The translations under genes were made by a program, and so were the position numbers. Shown here piece after piece: positions 34,310 through 42,682 of a stretch of DNA of 64,000 bases. Origin of the DNA: Candidatus Stoquefichus sp. SB1 (lineage in GTDB: Bacteria > Bacillota_I > Bacilli_A > Erysipelotrichales > Coprobacillaceae). Below the pieces are notes generated by a model, which had not been told where the DNA came from, ran no database searches, and saw only the letters and a list, made by a program, of their open reading frames with translations. Every line of letters begins with the position of its first letter. Position 1 is the first letter of the stretch. The stretch spans positions 744,001 through 808,000 of the forward strand of contig NZ_LN852696.1 of the NCBI RefSeq assembly GCF_001244545.1, in the 5' to 3' direction.

Positions 34310-34737
34310 ATCAGATGGAAATCAGTTTTAGTGCAACTTTGGATAATGAGAATTTTGCCAGAACAGCAGTTGGTGCTTTTTTAACACCACTGAATCCAAC
34401 AATTGATGAAATTATAGAATTTAAGACCATTGTCTCTGAGGGTGTGAGTAATGCGATTATTCATGGTTATGATAATAGTCCTGAATGTCATGTTGTGATG
34501 AAAATGACAATTGAAGATCGGAATATTCAACTTATTATTCAAGATTATGGAAAAGGTATTGAAAATTTAGATCAGGTGAAAACACCTTTTTATACAACTG
34601 CAAAAGACTTAGAACATGCAGGGATGGGCATAACAATCATAGAAACACTAGCAGATTCATTAGAAATAGAAAGTGTTATCAATATAGGAACAAAACTAAT
34701 CATCAAAAAAAGACTCAAAGATAATGGCAAGCTCTAA
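34306..34737 (+). CDS. spoIIAB: Anti-sigma F factor / serine kinase
   Basis: This 143-residue GHKL-fold kinase binds and inhibits sigma F and phosphorylates SpoIIAA. It has the N-box 'VSEGVSNAIIHGYDN', the G1 box 'IQDYGKGIENL' and the G2 region 'HAGMGITIIETLAD'. It is translated from an ATG overlapping the spoIIAA stop and overlaps sigF by 14 bases, so all three are coupled in the classic order. Confidence 0.97.
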   Translation: MNQMEISFSATLDNENFARTAVGAFLTPLNPTIDEIIEFKTIVSEGVSNAIIHGYDNSPECHVVMKMTIEDRNIQLIIQDYGKGIENLDQVKTPFYTTAKDLEHAGMGITIIETLADSLEIESVINIGTKLIIKKRLKDNGKL

Positions 34738-35449
34738 AACTTTAGATCTTCTTAAAAAAGTACGTTCAGGGGATGAACTTGCAAAAGAAGAAGTTGTTAA
34801 AGATAATCTTGGATTGGTATGGTCAATCGTTCATCGATTCAAGAATAGCTATTATGATAAAGAAGATTTATTTCAAATTGGATGTATTGGACTGATGAAA
34901 GCCATCAATCATTTTGATCCTTCATATAATGTTCAGTTTTCAACTTATGCAGTTCCGATTATTATGGGAGAAATCAAACGATATTTCCGTGATGATGGAA
35001 CCATTAAAGTCTCACGTTCTTTAAAAGAACTCAATATTAAGGTGACAAAAGCCAAAGAAGTCTTACAGAATCAAAATAATGAAGAACCAACAGTAGAAGA
35101 AGTGGCAAAATATTTGGATGTTGATGTCCATGATGTTGTTGAAGCTATTGATTCCTCATATTATCCAACATCATTAAATGAACCTATTTATGAAAAAGAT
35201 GGTTCCACCATCAGTGTTGAAGATCGTTTAATTGATAAAAGTGATGATATGTGGTTTGAAAAAATTGCTTTAGAAATGGAAATGGAAAAACTTGATGAAA
35301 AAGAAAAGATGATTATTTATATGCGTTATCAATTAGATTATAATCAGGAAGCTATAGCCAAACGCTTAGGAATATCACAGGTCCAAGTTTCACGTTTAGA
35401 AAAGAAAATTGTCACAAAATTGAGAACACGCTTAAAAGATGGAGAATAA
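34724..35449 (+). CDS. sigF: RNA polymerase sporulation sigma factor F
   Basis: The 241-residue sigma-70-type factor begins forespore gene expression. Region 2 shows 'DLFQIGCIGLMKAINHFDPS' and 'QFSTYAVPIIMGEIKRY', with 'FRDDGTIKVSRSLKEL' leading into region 3. The C-terminal HTH is 'NQEAIAKRLGISQVQVSRLE'. Sequence alone could also allow sigma G, but the position behind spoIIAA-spoIIAB makes sigma F the clear choice. The start at 34724 lies inside the end of spoIIAB. Confidence 0.96.
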   Translation: MASSKTLDLLKKVRSGDELAKEEVVKDNLGLVWSIVHRFKNSYYDKEDLFQIGCIGLMKAINHFDPSYNVQFSTYAVPIIMGEIKRYFRDDGTIKVSRSLKELNIKVTKAKEVLQNQNNEEPTVEEVAKYLDVDVHDVVEAIDSSYYPTSLNEPIYEKDGSTISVEDRLIDKSDDMWFEKIALEMEMEKLDEKEKMIIYMRYQLDYNQEAIAKRLGISQVQVSRLEKKIVTKLRTRLKDGE

Positions 35450-35477
35450 TGTGCTATAATAACGTAGGGTGTTGAAA

Positions 35478-35978
35478 ATGGATAAAGAAGAAGTGAAGAA
35501 ATCTTTACTTGAATATATAAAGGTGATTATTATTACGGTGGTTTTAACTTTGGGTGTTTTGTATTTTATACAAATATCTAGAGTTATTGGATCGTCAATG
35601 GAGCCAACTTATCATAATGGGAATATTATATTGGTTGATAAGTTCTTTTATAAACGTGGAGTACCAGAATATAATGATATTGTTGTGATTAAATATCATG
35701 TGAGTGCTGGTGAAGATCAGATTATTAAAAGAGTTATGGGATTGCCAGGCGATCATCTTGAAATGAAGAATAATCAGCTTTATCGTAATGGAGAGTTATT
35801 AGAAGAAGAATATATTAATGAAACAATGACTGGAAATGAAGATTTTTCTTATGATATACCAGAAGGAAAAATCTTTGTTATGGGAGATAACCGTAATAAC
35901 AGTATTGATTCTAGGATGATTGGATATATTGATTTTGATGATCAGGTTGTTGGTCGTGTGTTTTTTAAGGTCTTTTGA
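35478..35978 (+). CDS. lepB: Signal peptidase I
   Basis: This 166-residue membrane serine protease removes secretory signal peptides. It has one N-terminal membrane helix (about residues 13-31), then the catalytic Ser in 'IGSSMEPTYHNGNII', the catalytic Lys in 'IIKRVMGLPGDHLE', and the conserved box 'VMGDNRNNSIDSR'. The size is that of Gram-positive type I enzymes. The ATG at 35478 follows AGGGTG. It begins 28 bases after sigF and may be transcribed with the spoIIA operon. Confidence 0.95.
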   Translation: MDKEEVKKSLLEYIKVIIITVVLTLGVLYFIQISRVIGSSMEPTYHNGNIILVDKFFYKRGVPEYNDIVVIKYHVSAGEDQIIKRVMGLPGDHLEMKNNQLYRNGELLEEEYINETMTGNEDFSYDIPEGKIFVMGDNRNNSIDSRMIGYIDFDDQVVGRVFFKVF

Positions 35979-35991
35979 TAAGACCTTTTTA
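35967..35991 (+). terminator. Terminator at the end of lepB
   Basis: An 8-bp stem (35967-35974 with 35980-35987) overlaps the last codons and stop of lepB and ends in T residues. Confidence 0.75.
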
Positions 35992-36005
35992 TTTTGGAGG
36001 GTAAA

Positions 36006-36506
36006 ATGAGAAAAAAAATAAGATATGATCGATTAATGATTGTAGGGCTTGTTTGTATTTTGGTGATATCTATTTTTATTTATATGTTAACGCAAAGAAA
36101 ACAGGAACATGTTTATAGTGGAAATATTGAAACATATATAGGAACATATCGTCAAAATGATAAAGTTTATACATTTGATTTAAAAGCTTTTATAGAAAAT
36201 GATCAATATTATATTTCTTTAAATGATATGTATAATATGATGATTATTTTAGATGAGAAATCAAAAGTCTTTATTAATCAAAATAAGCATGTTTTGACTT
36301 ATCAATTGAGTCAAATTGATTATCATTTTGACTATGGTCATGATAAGATTGTATACAATAATGATTGTATTGACTTAAATAAGAAAAATGACCACATTTA
36401 TATTTATCATAAAAATGTCTATATTTCTGTATATTATATAGAAAAATTACTATTGAATAATGAAAAAAAGATAAAATTTGAAAATAAAAACGCTATCATT
36501 GCATAA
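36006..36506 (+). CDS. Membrane-anchored extracytoplasmic protein, unknown
   Basis: The 166-residue protein has a basic N-terminus (MRKKIRYDR), one hydrophobic helix (residues about 10-28) and an external beta-rich domain with many Tyr, Asn and Lys. Segments such as 'YYISLNDMYNMMIILD' and 'NVYISVYYIEKLL' loosely resemble the repeating unit of copper-amine-oxidase-N-like wall domains, but no family is certain. The start follows GGAGGG. It lies between lepB and the large P-loop gene, separated from both by non-coding DNA with a terminator upstream. Confidence 0.65.
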   Translation: MRKKIRYDRLMIVGLVCILVISIFIYMLTQRKQEHVYSGNIETYIGTYRQNDKVYTFDLKAFIENDQYYISLNDMYNMMIILDEKSKVFINQNKHVLTYQLSQIDYHFDYGHDKIVYNNDCIDLNKKNDHIYIYHKNVYISVYYIEKLLLNNEKKIKFENKNAIIA

Positions 36507-36602
36507 ATTTTGTATTTTTAGTAGTCAAGGACAAATTTTTTTGATAGAATGTATGATAATCAAAAGAGATATACAGAGTATATCTAAAGAAAGGGTGGAA
36601 TT

Positions 36603-38357
36603 ATGGCGTATAAATTTAATATGACAAGAGGAAATGCAATCTTAAATTTCTCTGAAGAGTTTTGTCAAAGTCGTTGTCAATTGATTGAAAGTGAATCTTT
36701 TGCAAAGGTTTTAGAAAAATATATAAAAAACATTAAAAGAAAAGATACAACTATTTATGTTTATCTTCATAGTATTCAAGAAGATGATGTTGATTTATTA
36801 GATAACTTGAGAGGAATTTTCAAATTATTGTTAGTTATGTCTGTTGATGAAATTTGTGTGATTCGTCCAGAAGTTAAACCTTATTTTAAAGATAGAGATA
36901 TGTTTATTGCTTTGGTTGAAGATATTTATTTATTCTGGAGACGTCTTCAAAGATATGCAGTTGTTTTCAATGAAACAAAGAGAGCTGGATATCAAAATGT
37001 TCAATTCGCAGATGCTCAAAATGAATTTGAAGAATTGGTTTTAGAAGTTTATCGTACAATTGAAGGAGCACTTGGTAAAAAAGATAAAGTTATGCGTCAA
37101 ATTACAGCTGGGGTCAATGCTGGTTTAACTGTGACACATATGCGACCATTTTTACCATATGAGTATCGTAATTTAGATGAAATTCCTTTCATTGAATCAG
37201 TGGTTATTCATCCACCATTTATTGCTTATTCAAAACGTAATAAACGTGATGGTGTTTTCCCTGAAATGAAAACAAATCCAATTGAAGATAAGAAATTTGA
37301 TGCAGACTCATGGTTCTGTTATCCTGCCAAAGTAGGAGATTTATTATGCTTTATTTATTTCAATGTTAAATTTATGGCACAAGGGGTTACACTTTGTAAC
37401 TTGTTTGATTTAGCAGATGAATCAGAATATAGAAATAGAAAACCAGATTTAGTTTATGTCTATGGATATGAAGATGGTAAAGAAAATCAATCATTCTATC
37501 AAGATGAAGCTAACGATATGATTGTTGCTTTATTATCAGCAAATGATAATTTTGATTATTTTGGATATATGAAGAAAATGGTTTTAACTTTACACAATGT
37601 ACAAAAGATTAATCATCGTGAATTACCAATTCATGGTGCAATGGTTAAAATGACACTTCATAATGGTGAAACAAAGAATATTGTTGTTATGGGGGATAGT
37701 GGCGCTGGTAAGAGTGAAACAATTGAACAGATTAAAGTCATCGGAGCTGCTTATGTTACTGATTTGAAGACAATTTATGATGATATGGGTGTCTTGTCAT
37801 TAGGTGAAAAAGGAAAAGTGAAAACATCTGGAACTGAAATTGGTGCCTTTGTACGTTTGGATGACTTAGATGCTGGATATAGTTTTAAAGAATTAGATAG
37901 ATCAGTCTTTATGAATCCAGATAAAGTGAATGCACGTATTGTTATTCCGATTACAGATTATAAAGATGTTGTTGCAAAACATGATATTGATATGTTCTTA
38001 TATGCAAACAATTATGATGAAGGTGGAGAATCTTTAAGTTTCTTTGAAACACCTGAAGAAGCTTTAGAGGTCTTTAGAGCTGGAGCACGTATGGCAAAAG
38101 GAACAACAACTGAAATGGGAATTGTTGAAAGTTATTTTGCAAATCCATTTGGTCCTGTTCAAAGAAAAGAACAAACAGAACCAATCTTACAAGATTACTT
38201 TAAGAGAATGTTTAAACAAGGTGTGAAAGTTGGACAATTACGTACAAGACTTGGAATTAAAGGTAATGAACATAAAGGTCCAAAAGAAGCTGCTGAAGCA
38301 ATCTTAAAATATGTGACAGGTGAAGAAGAATTAAAAGAATTACCTGCAGAAGAATAA
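36603..38357 (+). CDS. Large P-loop protein with HPr-kinase/PEPCK-like ATP site, function uncertain
   Basis: The 584-residue protein has a Walker A loop 'VVMGDSGAGKSETIEQIK' near residues 360-377. This is the GDSGAGKSE form known from HPr kinase/phosphorylase and related to PEP carboxykinase. Downstream are 'TDLKTIYDDMGVLSLGEKGK', 'SGTEIGAFVRLDDLDAGYSF' and 'NARIVIPITDYKD'. The N-terminal 340 residues have no motif I recognise. It is much longer than HPr kinase (about 310) and does not carry the standard PEPCK fingerprint, so a substrate cannot be named. Relatives appear widespread in anaerobic Firmicutes as conserved proteins, in my recollection. It has its own ribosome site and terminator. 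Confidence 0.75.
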   Translation: MAYKFNMTRGNAILNFSEEFCQSRCQLIESESFAKVLEKYIKNIKRKDTTIYVYLHSIQEDDVDLLDNLRGIFKLLLVMSVDEICVIRPEVKPYFKDRDMFIALVEDIYLFWRRLQRYAVVFNETKRAGYQNVQFADAQNEFEELVLEVYRTIEGALGKKDKVMRQITAGVNAGLTVTHMRPFLPYEYRNLDEIPFIESVVIHPPFIAYSKRNKRDGVFPEMKTNPIEDKKFDADSWFCYPAKVGDLLCFIYFNVKFMAQGVTLCNLFDLADESEYRNRKPDLVYVYGYEDGKENQSFYQDEANDMIVALLSANDNFDYFGYMKKMVLTLHNVQKINHRELPIHGAMVKMTLHNGETKNIVVMGDSGAGKSETIEQIKVIGAAYVTDLKTIYDDMGVLSLGEKGKVKTSGTEIGAFVRLDDLDAGYSFKELDRSVFMNPDKVNARIVIPITDYKDVVAKHDIDMFLYANNYDEGGESLSFFETPEEALEVFRAGARMAKGTTTEMGIVESYFANPFGPVQRKEQTEPILQDYFKRMFKQGVKVGQLRTRLGIKGNEHKGPKEAAEAILKYVTGEEELKELPAEE

Positions 38358-38361
38358 TCAA

Positions 38362-38396
38362 AAAGCTGTTGATATAGTGTCAACAGCTTTTTTAAA
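38362..38396 (+). terminator. Terminator after the P-loop gene
   Basis: A perfect 11-bp stem (38362-38372 with 38380-38390) with six T residues follows the stop codon. It also overlaps the end of a small minus-strand gene. Confidence 0.85.
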
Positions 38397-38643
38397 GGAA
38401 TAAAATAATTATTTGAATAATAACAATGATTGTTATGATAATAAATTCTTGAAAATAATGATATTTCATAAATAAAAATAAACCATAACAAAACATTGGT
38501 AAACTGAGATAACAGGTTGGATAGATAATGCCAGTCCACCAGGGGAAACTTCCAAAGGTAGTCGCTATACTGATGCATTCAATGATCATGAAACTCATCA
38601 TTAATAAAAATAAGGAATAGAAGATGATTCTATGTTTTTTCAT
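38392..38643 (-). CDS. Small membrane protein, unknown
   Basis: The 83-residue hydrophobic protein has three likely helices (about residues 7-29, 37-58 and 65-83) and a basic N-terminus MKKHR. The ATG has an AGGT element eight bases upstream, a modest ribosome site. No family is recognised. Its frame is open without alternatives on this stretch other than a weaker overlapping frame, so I accept it with caution. It converges on the large P-loop gene. Confidence 0.5.
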   Translation of the reverse strand: MKKHRIIFYSLFLLMMSFMIIECISIATTFGSFPWWTGIIYPTCYLSLPMFCYGLFLFMKYHYFQEFIIITIIVIIQIIILFL

Positions 38644-38738
38644 TTATCATTACCTATAATTTCTGAGAAATATCCTTTCATCTTTATTATTGATGATTTT
38701 ATGATATTTGTCCATAACATTATCAATATATAAGGAAA

Positions 38739-38758
38739 AAAGGTTCATTCGAACCTTT
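38739..38758 (-). terminator. Terminator of gdhA
   Basis: An 8-bp stem (38739-38746 with 38751-38758) has a 4-nt loop and is followed on the minus strand by T residues. It overlaps the gdhA stop codon. Confidence 0.75.
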
Positions 38759-40100
38759 AATAAATTCCTTGAGAAATCATAGCTGCGACAACTTTTTCAA
38801 ATCCAGCAATGTTTGCTCCTTTAATTAAATCATAACCTAAACCGTATTTTTGAGCAGCTGCTACAGAAGATTCATGAATATTAATCATAATTTGATGTAA
38901 TTTTTCATCAACTTCTTCACTTGTCCAACTATAACGCATTGAGTTTTGAGCCATTTCTAAAGCTGAAACAGCAACCCCACCAGCATTAGCTGCTTTAGCA
39001 GGTCCTAATGTTCCACCATTTCCTAGGAAATAAGCAATAGCTTCAGGTGTTGTAGGCATATTGGCACCTTCAATAATATATTTCACACCATTTTCAACAA
39101 GTTGTTTTGCTTCTGCTAAACCAATTTCATTTTGTGTAGCACATGGGAAAGCCATATCTACTTTTAATCCCCAAGGCTTTTCACCTGGATGGAATTCACA
39201 GCCAAATTTTTCTGCATAATCTTTTAATTTTACATCATTGCTACTTCTGATTTGAACCAAGAAATCAATTTTTTCATCAGTTGTAATTCCTTCAGGATCA
39301 TAAATATATCCATCTCTTCCAGAAATAGAAACAACCTTTGCTCCATATTCTCTTGCTTTTAAACAAACACCCCAAGCAACATTTCCATAACCTGAACATG
39401 CAATTGTTTTACCTTCATAAGTATCATTGAAATGTTTTAAAACTTCTTTACCATAATAAACTGCTCCAAATCCAGTTGCTTCTGGTCTAATTAAAGAACC
39501 ACCATATGGTAAAGGTTTTCCTGTTAAGACACCATTTTCAAAAGCGCCTCTAATTCTTTTATACTGTCCATACATATATCCAATTTCTCTAGCACCAGTT
39601 CCAATATCCCCAGCTGGTACATCCACATCTGGTCCAATATGACGATATAATTCAGTCATAAATGATTGACAGAAACGCATAATTTCAGCATCTGATTTTC
39701 CTTGTGGATCAAAATCTGAACCACCTTTACCACCACCAATAGGTAAAGTTGTTAATGAATTTTTAAAAATCTGTTCAAATCCTAAGAACTTAATAATCCC
39801 TAAATTTACAGATGGATGTAATCTTAAACCACCCTTATAAGGTCCAATAGCACTTGAGAATTGCACACGATATCCTCTATTGACATGGACTTTCCCTTGA
39901 TCATCTTGCCAAGGAACTTTAAACATTAAAGTTCTTTCTGGTTCAACCAATCTTTCTAAGATGGCCATATCTTCATACTCTGGATGAGCATTAATGACAG
40001 GTTCTAAACTTTCTAAGACTTCTTCTACAGCCTGAATAAACTCTGGTTGATCAGCATTTTTTGTTTTCACATCTTCCAATACTCTTTCAACATATTTCAT
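38757..40100 (-). CDS. gdhA: NADP-type glutamate dehydrogenase
   Basis: The 447-residue hexameric enzyme interconverts glutamate with 2-oxoglutarate and ammonia. The substrate site is visible as 'SAIGPYKGGLRLHPSVNLG' and 'LPIGGGKGGSDFDPQGKSD' with the catalytic Lys, followed by 'DVPAGDIGTGAREIGYMYG'. The nucleotide domain carries 'ACSGYGNVAWGVC'. The pattern and size match the 450-residue bacterial NADP class. The ATG at 40098-40100 follows AGGAGG; an upstream in-frame extension of 18 hydrophobic residues lacks a site and is rejected. It is transcribed alone. Confidence 0.96.
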   Translation of the reverse strand: MKYVERVLEDVKTKNADQPEFIQAVEEVLESLEPVINAHPEYEDMAILERLVEPERTLMFKVPWQDDQGKVHVNRGYRVQFSSAIGPYKGGLRLHPSVNLGIIKFLGFEQIFKNSLTTLPIGGGKGGSDFDPQGKSDAEIMRFCQSFMTELYRHIGPDVDVPAGDIGTGAREIGYMYGQYKRIRGAFENGVLTGKPLPYGGSLIRPEATGFGAVYYGKEVLKHFNDTYEGKTIACSGYGNVAWGVCLKAREYGAKVVSISGRDGYIYDPEGITTDEKIDFLVQIRSSNDVKLKDYAEKFGCEFHPGEKPWGLKVDMAFPCATQNEIGLAEAKQLVENGVKYIIEGANMPTTPEAIAYFLGNGGTLGPAKAANAGGVAVSALEMAQNSMRYSWTSEEVDEKLHQIMINIHESSVAAAQKYGLGYDLIKGANIAGFEKVVAAMISQGIY

Positions 40101-40279
40101 AGTTTGAATCCTCCTTGCACATATTATATACAAAAATAAATAAAAAACAAACATTTTAATAAAATTTTCTTATTTTTTTCAAAAAAGCATAAAAATAAAT
40201 CAAAAATTAATGAATATCCTGTATTATAATTGTTTTTTGATTGTCAAAAGTATGATAGAATGTGTATGGTGATAAAAAA

Positions 40280-40654
40280 ATGAGTAAAAAATTTAAAGAA
40301 TATAGAATGTTTATTGTCTGTTTGGTTATTTTTATAGCATTTGTAGGATTTGCGATTATGTGTGCTTTCCGAGGTCAAATGATGCAAATGATTGGTGCTT
40401 TGATGTTATCTTTGATTGCTTTGTTTTTATTATTAGCGAGATATAAAATGGCTTTGTTCGATGATGTGATGATGATTTATGAATGGAAAGTTGTGGCTAT
40501 GTTGCCAACAATGATAGAATATCAAAATATCCAATCTATTGAAAAGAAATCTAAACATCATCTCATCATTCATCATACCCATACAAGTCATGTTTATGTT
40601 TTTGATAGTGATTTATTTATTGAAACATACAATCAATTAAAAGGAAAACAATAA
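40280..40654 (+). CDS. Small membrane protein with PH-like C-terminal domain
   Basis: The 124-residue protein has two membrane segments (about residues 12-30 and 36-55). A soluble tail follows ('DDVMMIYEWKVVAMLPTMIE', 'IQSIEKKSKHHLIIHH') whose alternating pattern resembles bacterial PH-type domains. The function is unknown. The ATG at 40280 is preceded by GGTGAT; an upstream GTG is possible. It ends one base before the following RpiR gene, so the two are probably co-transcribed. Confidence 0.6.
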   Translation: MSKKFKEYRMFIVCLVIFIAFVGFAIMCAFRGQMMQMIGALMLSLIALFLLLARYKMALFDDVMMIYEWKVVAMLPTMIEYQNIQSIEKKSKHHLIIHHTHTSHVYVFDSDLFIETYNQLKGKQ

Positions 40655-40655
40655 T

Positions 40656-41432
40656 ATGAATTTAATTCTGATGATGTTGTTAGATTATATGAATAATCCA
40701 CACATATCGATTGTTGACTATACTATAGCAAAGTATATTGTACATCATTATACGCTTATTTTTGATATATCAATTAATGAGTTGGCTGATTTGTTGGAAG
40801 TCTCTATTTCACAAATCAGTCGTTTTGTGCGTCATATTGGTTTTTCATCTTTTCAAGAATTTAAAGAAGCGACGAGATATCATGGTGAAAACCAGAGACA
40901 TTCTATGATTCAAAAAGGCAAAAAACTTGATATGGATATTTATCAAAAATATATTCAAGAAGAAACGCAATATTTCTTCACTTATTTTGATAAATCATCA
41001 TTGAATAATTTAGTTAAGGATTTTCATAAGTTTGATAAAATTGCATTGTTTGGAATTCTCAATAGTGGCAACGCAGCTAGAGAACTTCAATATAATCTAG
41101 CTTTTAGTGGTCAATTATGCATATCTATTACAGAGTTTCAAGCCCAACTTTCTTTTATCAAAAATGCTGATTCACAAACTTTGATTGTCATCTATTCATT
41201 ATCTGGCGAATATGTCCTGGATAATGACTATTCACGATATTATCATACAATCCAAACTTTAAAGAGTAGTCAGTCTAAGATATATGTCATCACGAATCAA
41301 TTAAAGGTCAAGTCTTTATCATATATTGATGACATCATTTATTTACCTGTTAAATATCATTTATATCAATATACATTACAATATTTTAATGATTGTTTGT
41401 TATTGGAATATCAAAAAAGCATAGTTTCCTAA
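40656..41432 (+). CDS. RpiR-like regulator (HTH plus SIS)
   Basis: The 258-residue protein has an RpiR-type HTH, 'LADLLEVSISQISRFVRHIG' (residues about 42-61). A divergent SIS domain follows ('KIALFGILNSGNAARELQYN', 'TLIVIYSLSGEYVLDNDYS'). The ribosome site is AAGGAAA. It follows the small membrane gene and precedes the DUF89 gene by 63 bases, so either may be its target. Confidence 0.82.
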   Translation: MNLILMMLLDYMNNPHISIVDYTIAKYIVHHYTLIFDISINELADLLEVSISQISRFVRHIGFSSFQEFKEATRYHGENQRHSMIQKGKKLDMDIYQKYIQEETQYFFTYFDKSSLNNLVKDFHKFDKIALFGILNSGNAARELQYNLAFSGQLCISITEFQAQLSFIKNADSQTLIVIYSLSGEYVLDNDYSRYYHTIQTLKSSQSKIYVITNQLKVKSLSYIDDIIYLPVKYHLYQYTLQYFNDCLLLEYQKSIVS

Positions 41433-41495
41433 AAATGGAAATATAATAAATGTTATTTATTTTATAATAAAATATGAATAAGGAGTTGATACATA

Positions 41496-42371
41496 ATGAA
41501 AATGCATGATGAATGTTTGCCTTGTTTAGTGAATCAAGTGATTAAAGTGTCTAAAATGTGTCATGTTACACAAAAGGAAGAGTTGTATCATAAAGTATTT
41601 GATTATTTAAGTCATTTAGATTTTTCTTTAACGAATCCTGAAATTATAGGTATGACATTTCAATTAATAAAAGAACATATCAAAAATGATGATCCTTATT
41701 ATGATTTAAGACATTATTATAATCAGCTTTTTTTAGGTCAATTGGATGATTTTCGTCAATTGATTCATCAGACAGATGATCCTTTTTTGCAAGCTGTCAA
41801 ATATGCAATTGTTGGTAATATCATTGATTTTAATCCTATGCATACACATGATAAGGAAGATGTGATGAAATATTTTGAGAATATTGATCAATTAACTTTA
41901 GCGATTCATCATGTTCATGAATTATCTCAAGATATTCAAGAAGCAAAGACAATGCTTTATTTAGGAGACAATTGTGGAGAAATATGTTTGGATCATTTAT
42001 TGATTGAAATGATTCATCAGATGAATCCTTACTTAAAAATATATTTTGCAACAAGAGGGGCTGCAGTTGTGAATGATTCTATTGAAGAGGATGCTTATTT
42101 CGTAGGAATGGATGCCTATGCTCAAATTATAAGCAATGGGGATGATTCGTTAGGAACTATTTTAGGGAGAACGAGCCAGGAATTTAATGAGATATATTCT
42201 CAAGCTGATCTTGTAATAGCAAAAGGACAGGCTAATTATGAAAGTTTAAGTGAAGAGATTTTTAAAAACATTTACTTTTTGTTGATGGTAAAGTGTGATG
42301 TGATTGCGCAAGACATTGGAGTTGCTATAAAATCAATGGTTTGTTTAAGTCAAAAGAAGAGGAATTATTGA
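41496..42371 (+). CDS. DUF89 / ARMT1-like metal-dependent phosphatase
   Basis: The 291-residue protein matches the DUF89 damage-control phosphatase family: an N-terminal 'CLPCLVNQ' Cys pair, 'YLGDNCGEICLDHLLIE' (metal-binding Asp and Asn), 'FATRGAAVVNDSI', 'SNGDDSLGT' and 'DLVIAKGQANYESL'. These Mn- or Fe/Ni-dependent enzymes hydrolyse side-product phosphometabolites such as fructose phosphates or phosphopantetheine. The AF1104-like subgroup with N-terminal Cys residues is the best match. It sits behind an RpiR regulator, consistent with a phosphosugar substrate. Confidence 0.88.
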   Translation: MKMHDECLPCLVNQVIKVSKMCHVTQKEELYHKVFDYLSHLDFSLTNPEIIGMTFQLIKEHIKNDDPYYDLRHYYNQLFLGQLDDFRQLIHQTDDPFLQAVKYAIVGNIIDFNPMHTHDKEDVMKYFENIDQLTLAIHHVHELSQDIQEAKTMLYLGDNCGEICLDHLLIEMIHQMNPYLKIYFATRGAAVVNDSIEEDAYFVGMDAYAQIISNGDDSLGTILGRTSQEFNEIYSQADLVIAKGQANYESLSEEIFKNIYFLLMVKCDVIAQDIGVAIKSMVCLSQKKRNY

Positions 42372-42432
42372 GAAAAGAGAGTGATTTTGATAAACTTCTT
42401 TAATGAATTGATGGAAAAGAGTAAGATTGAAG

Positions 42433-42459
42433 GAACTTTTTACAAAAAGTTCTTTTTTT
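42433..42459 (+). terminator. Terminator after the DUF89 gene
   Basis: A stem of eight to nine pairs (42433-42441 with 42444-42452) runs into seven T residues. Confidence 0.7.
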
Positions 42460-42503
42460 ATTGTTTGATTTGTGCTAAAATGGTAAAAAATGAGGTGGTA
42501 TTT

Positions 42504-42557
42504 ATGAAAAAAACAATTTTAAACGTACAATTTCATCACCATCATTGGAACACGTAG
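42504..42557 (+). CDS. hisL: Histidine operon leader peptide
   Basis: A 17-codon open frame encodes MKKTILNVQFHHHHWNT, with four consecutive His codons at 42534-42545. It has a GAGGTGG ribosome site five bases ahead, and it sits directly upstream of hisZ with a terminator between them. This is the design of amino-acid leader peptides in attenuation: ribosome stalling at His codons when charged tRNA-His is scarce changes downstream RNA folding. The VQF-then-His run resembles the enterobacterial HisL peptide. No T-box signature is found in the region. Confidence 0.85.
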   Translation: MKKTILNVQFHHHHWNT

Positions 42558-42663
42558 GGTTATATCTCAGCATAGATACAACCCATTTTGCATATGTTGA
42601 ATTTGGGTGTATCTAATGACTTAGGGATGAAACAGACGAGTCATTGAGACTCGTCATTTTTTT
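42557..42663 (+). promoter_or_regulatory. His operon attenuator
   Basis: Three competing elements follow the leader peptide. Segment 42557-42567 can pair with 42574-42584 (one mismatch). Segment 42574-42585 can instead pair with 42604-42614 (one bulge). The terminator is an 8-bp stem (42635-42642 with 42648-42655) with seven T residues at 42657-42663. An alternative pairing of 42615-42621 with 42639-42645 would occupy the left arm of the terminator and so act as antiterminator. How the first switch leads to the second is not resolved by eye. The 42372-42503 stretch otherwise contains only the DUF89 terminator and the likely operon promoter region. Confidence 0.75.
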
Positions 42664-42682
42664 ATAAGAAAGGGGAAGAGAT

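Noticed and set aside
38195-38578. 127-codon minus-strand frame at the end of the P-loop gene
   Set aside because: It overlaps both the P-loop gene and the terminator; the shorter frame 38392-38643 with a start site explains the non-overlapping part better.
42504-42663. T-box for the his operon
   Set aside because: The conserved T-box sequence and stem I motifs are absent; the His-rich leader peptide gives a better explanation.
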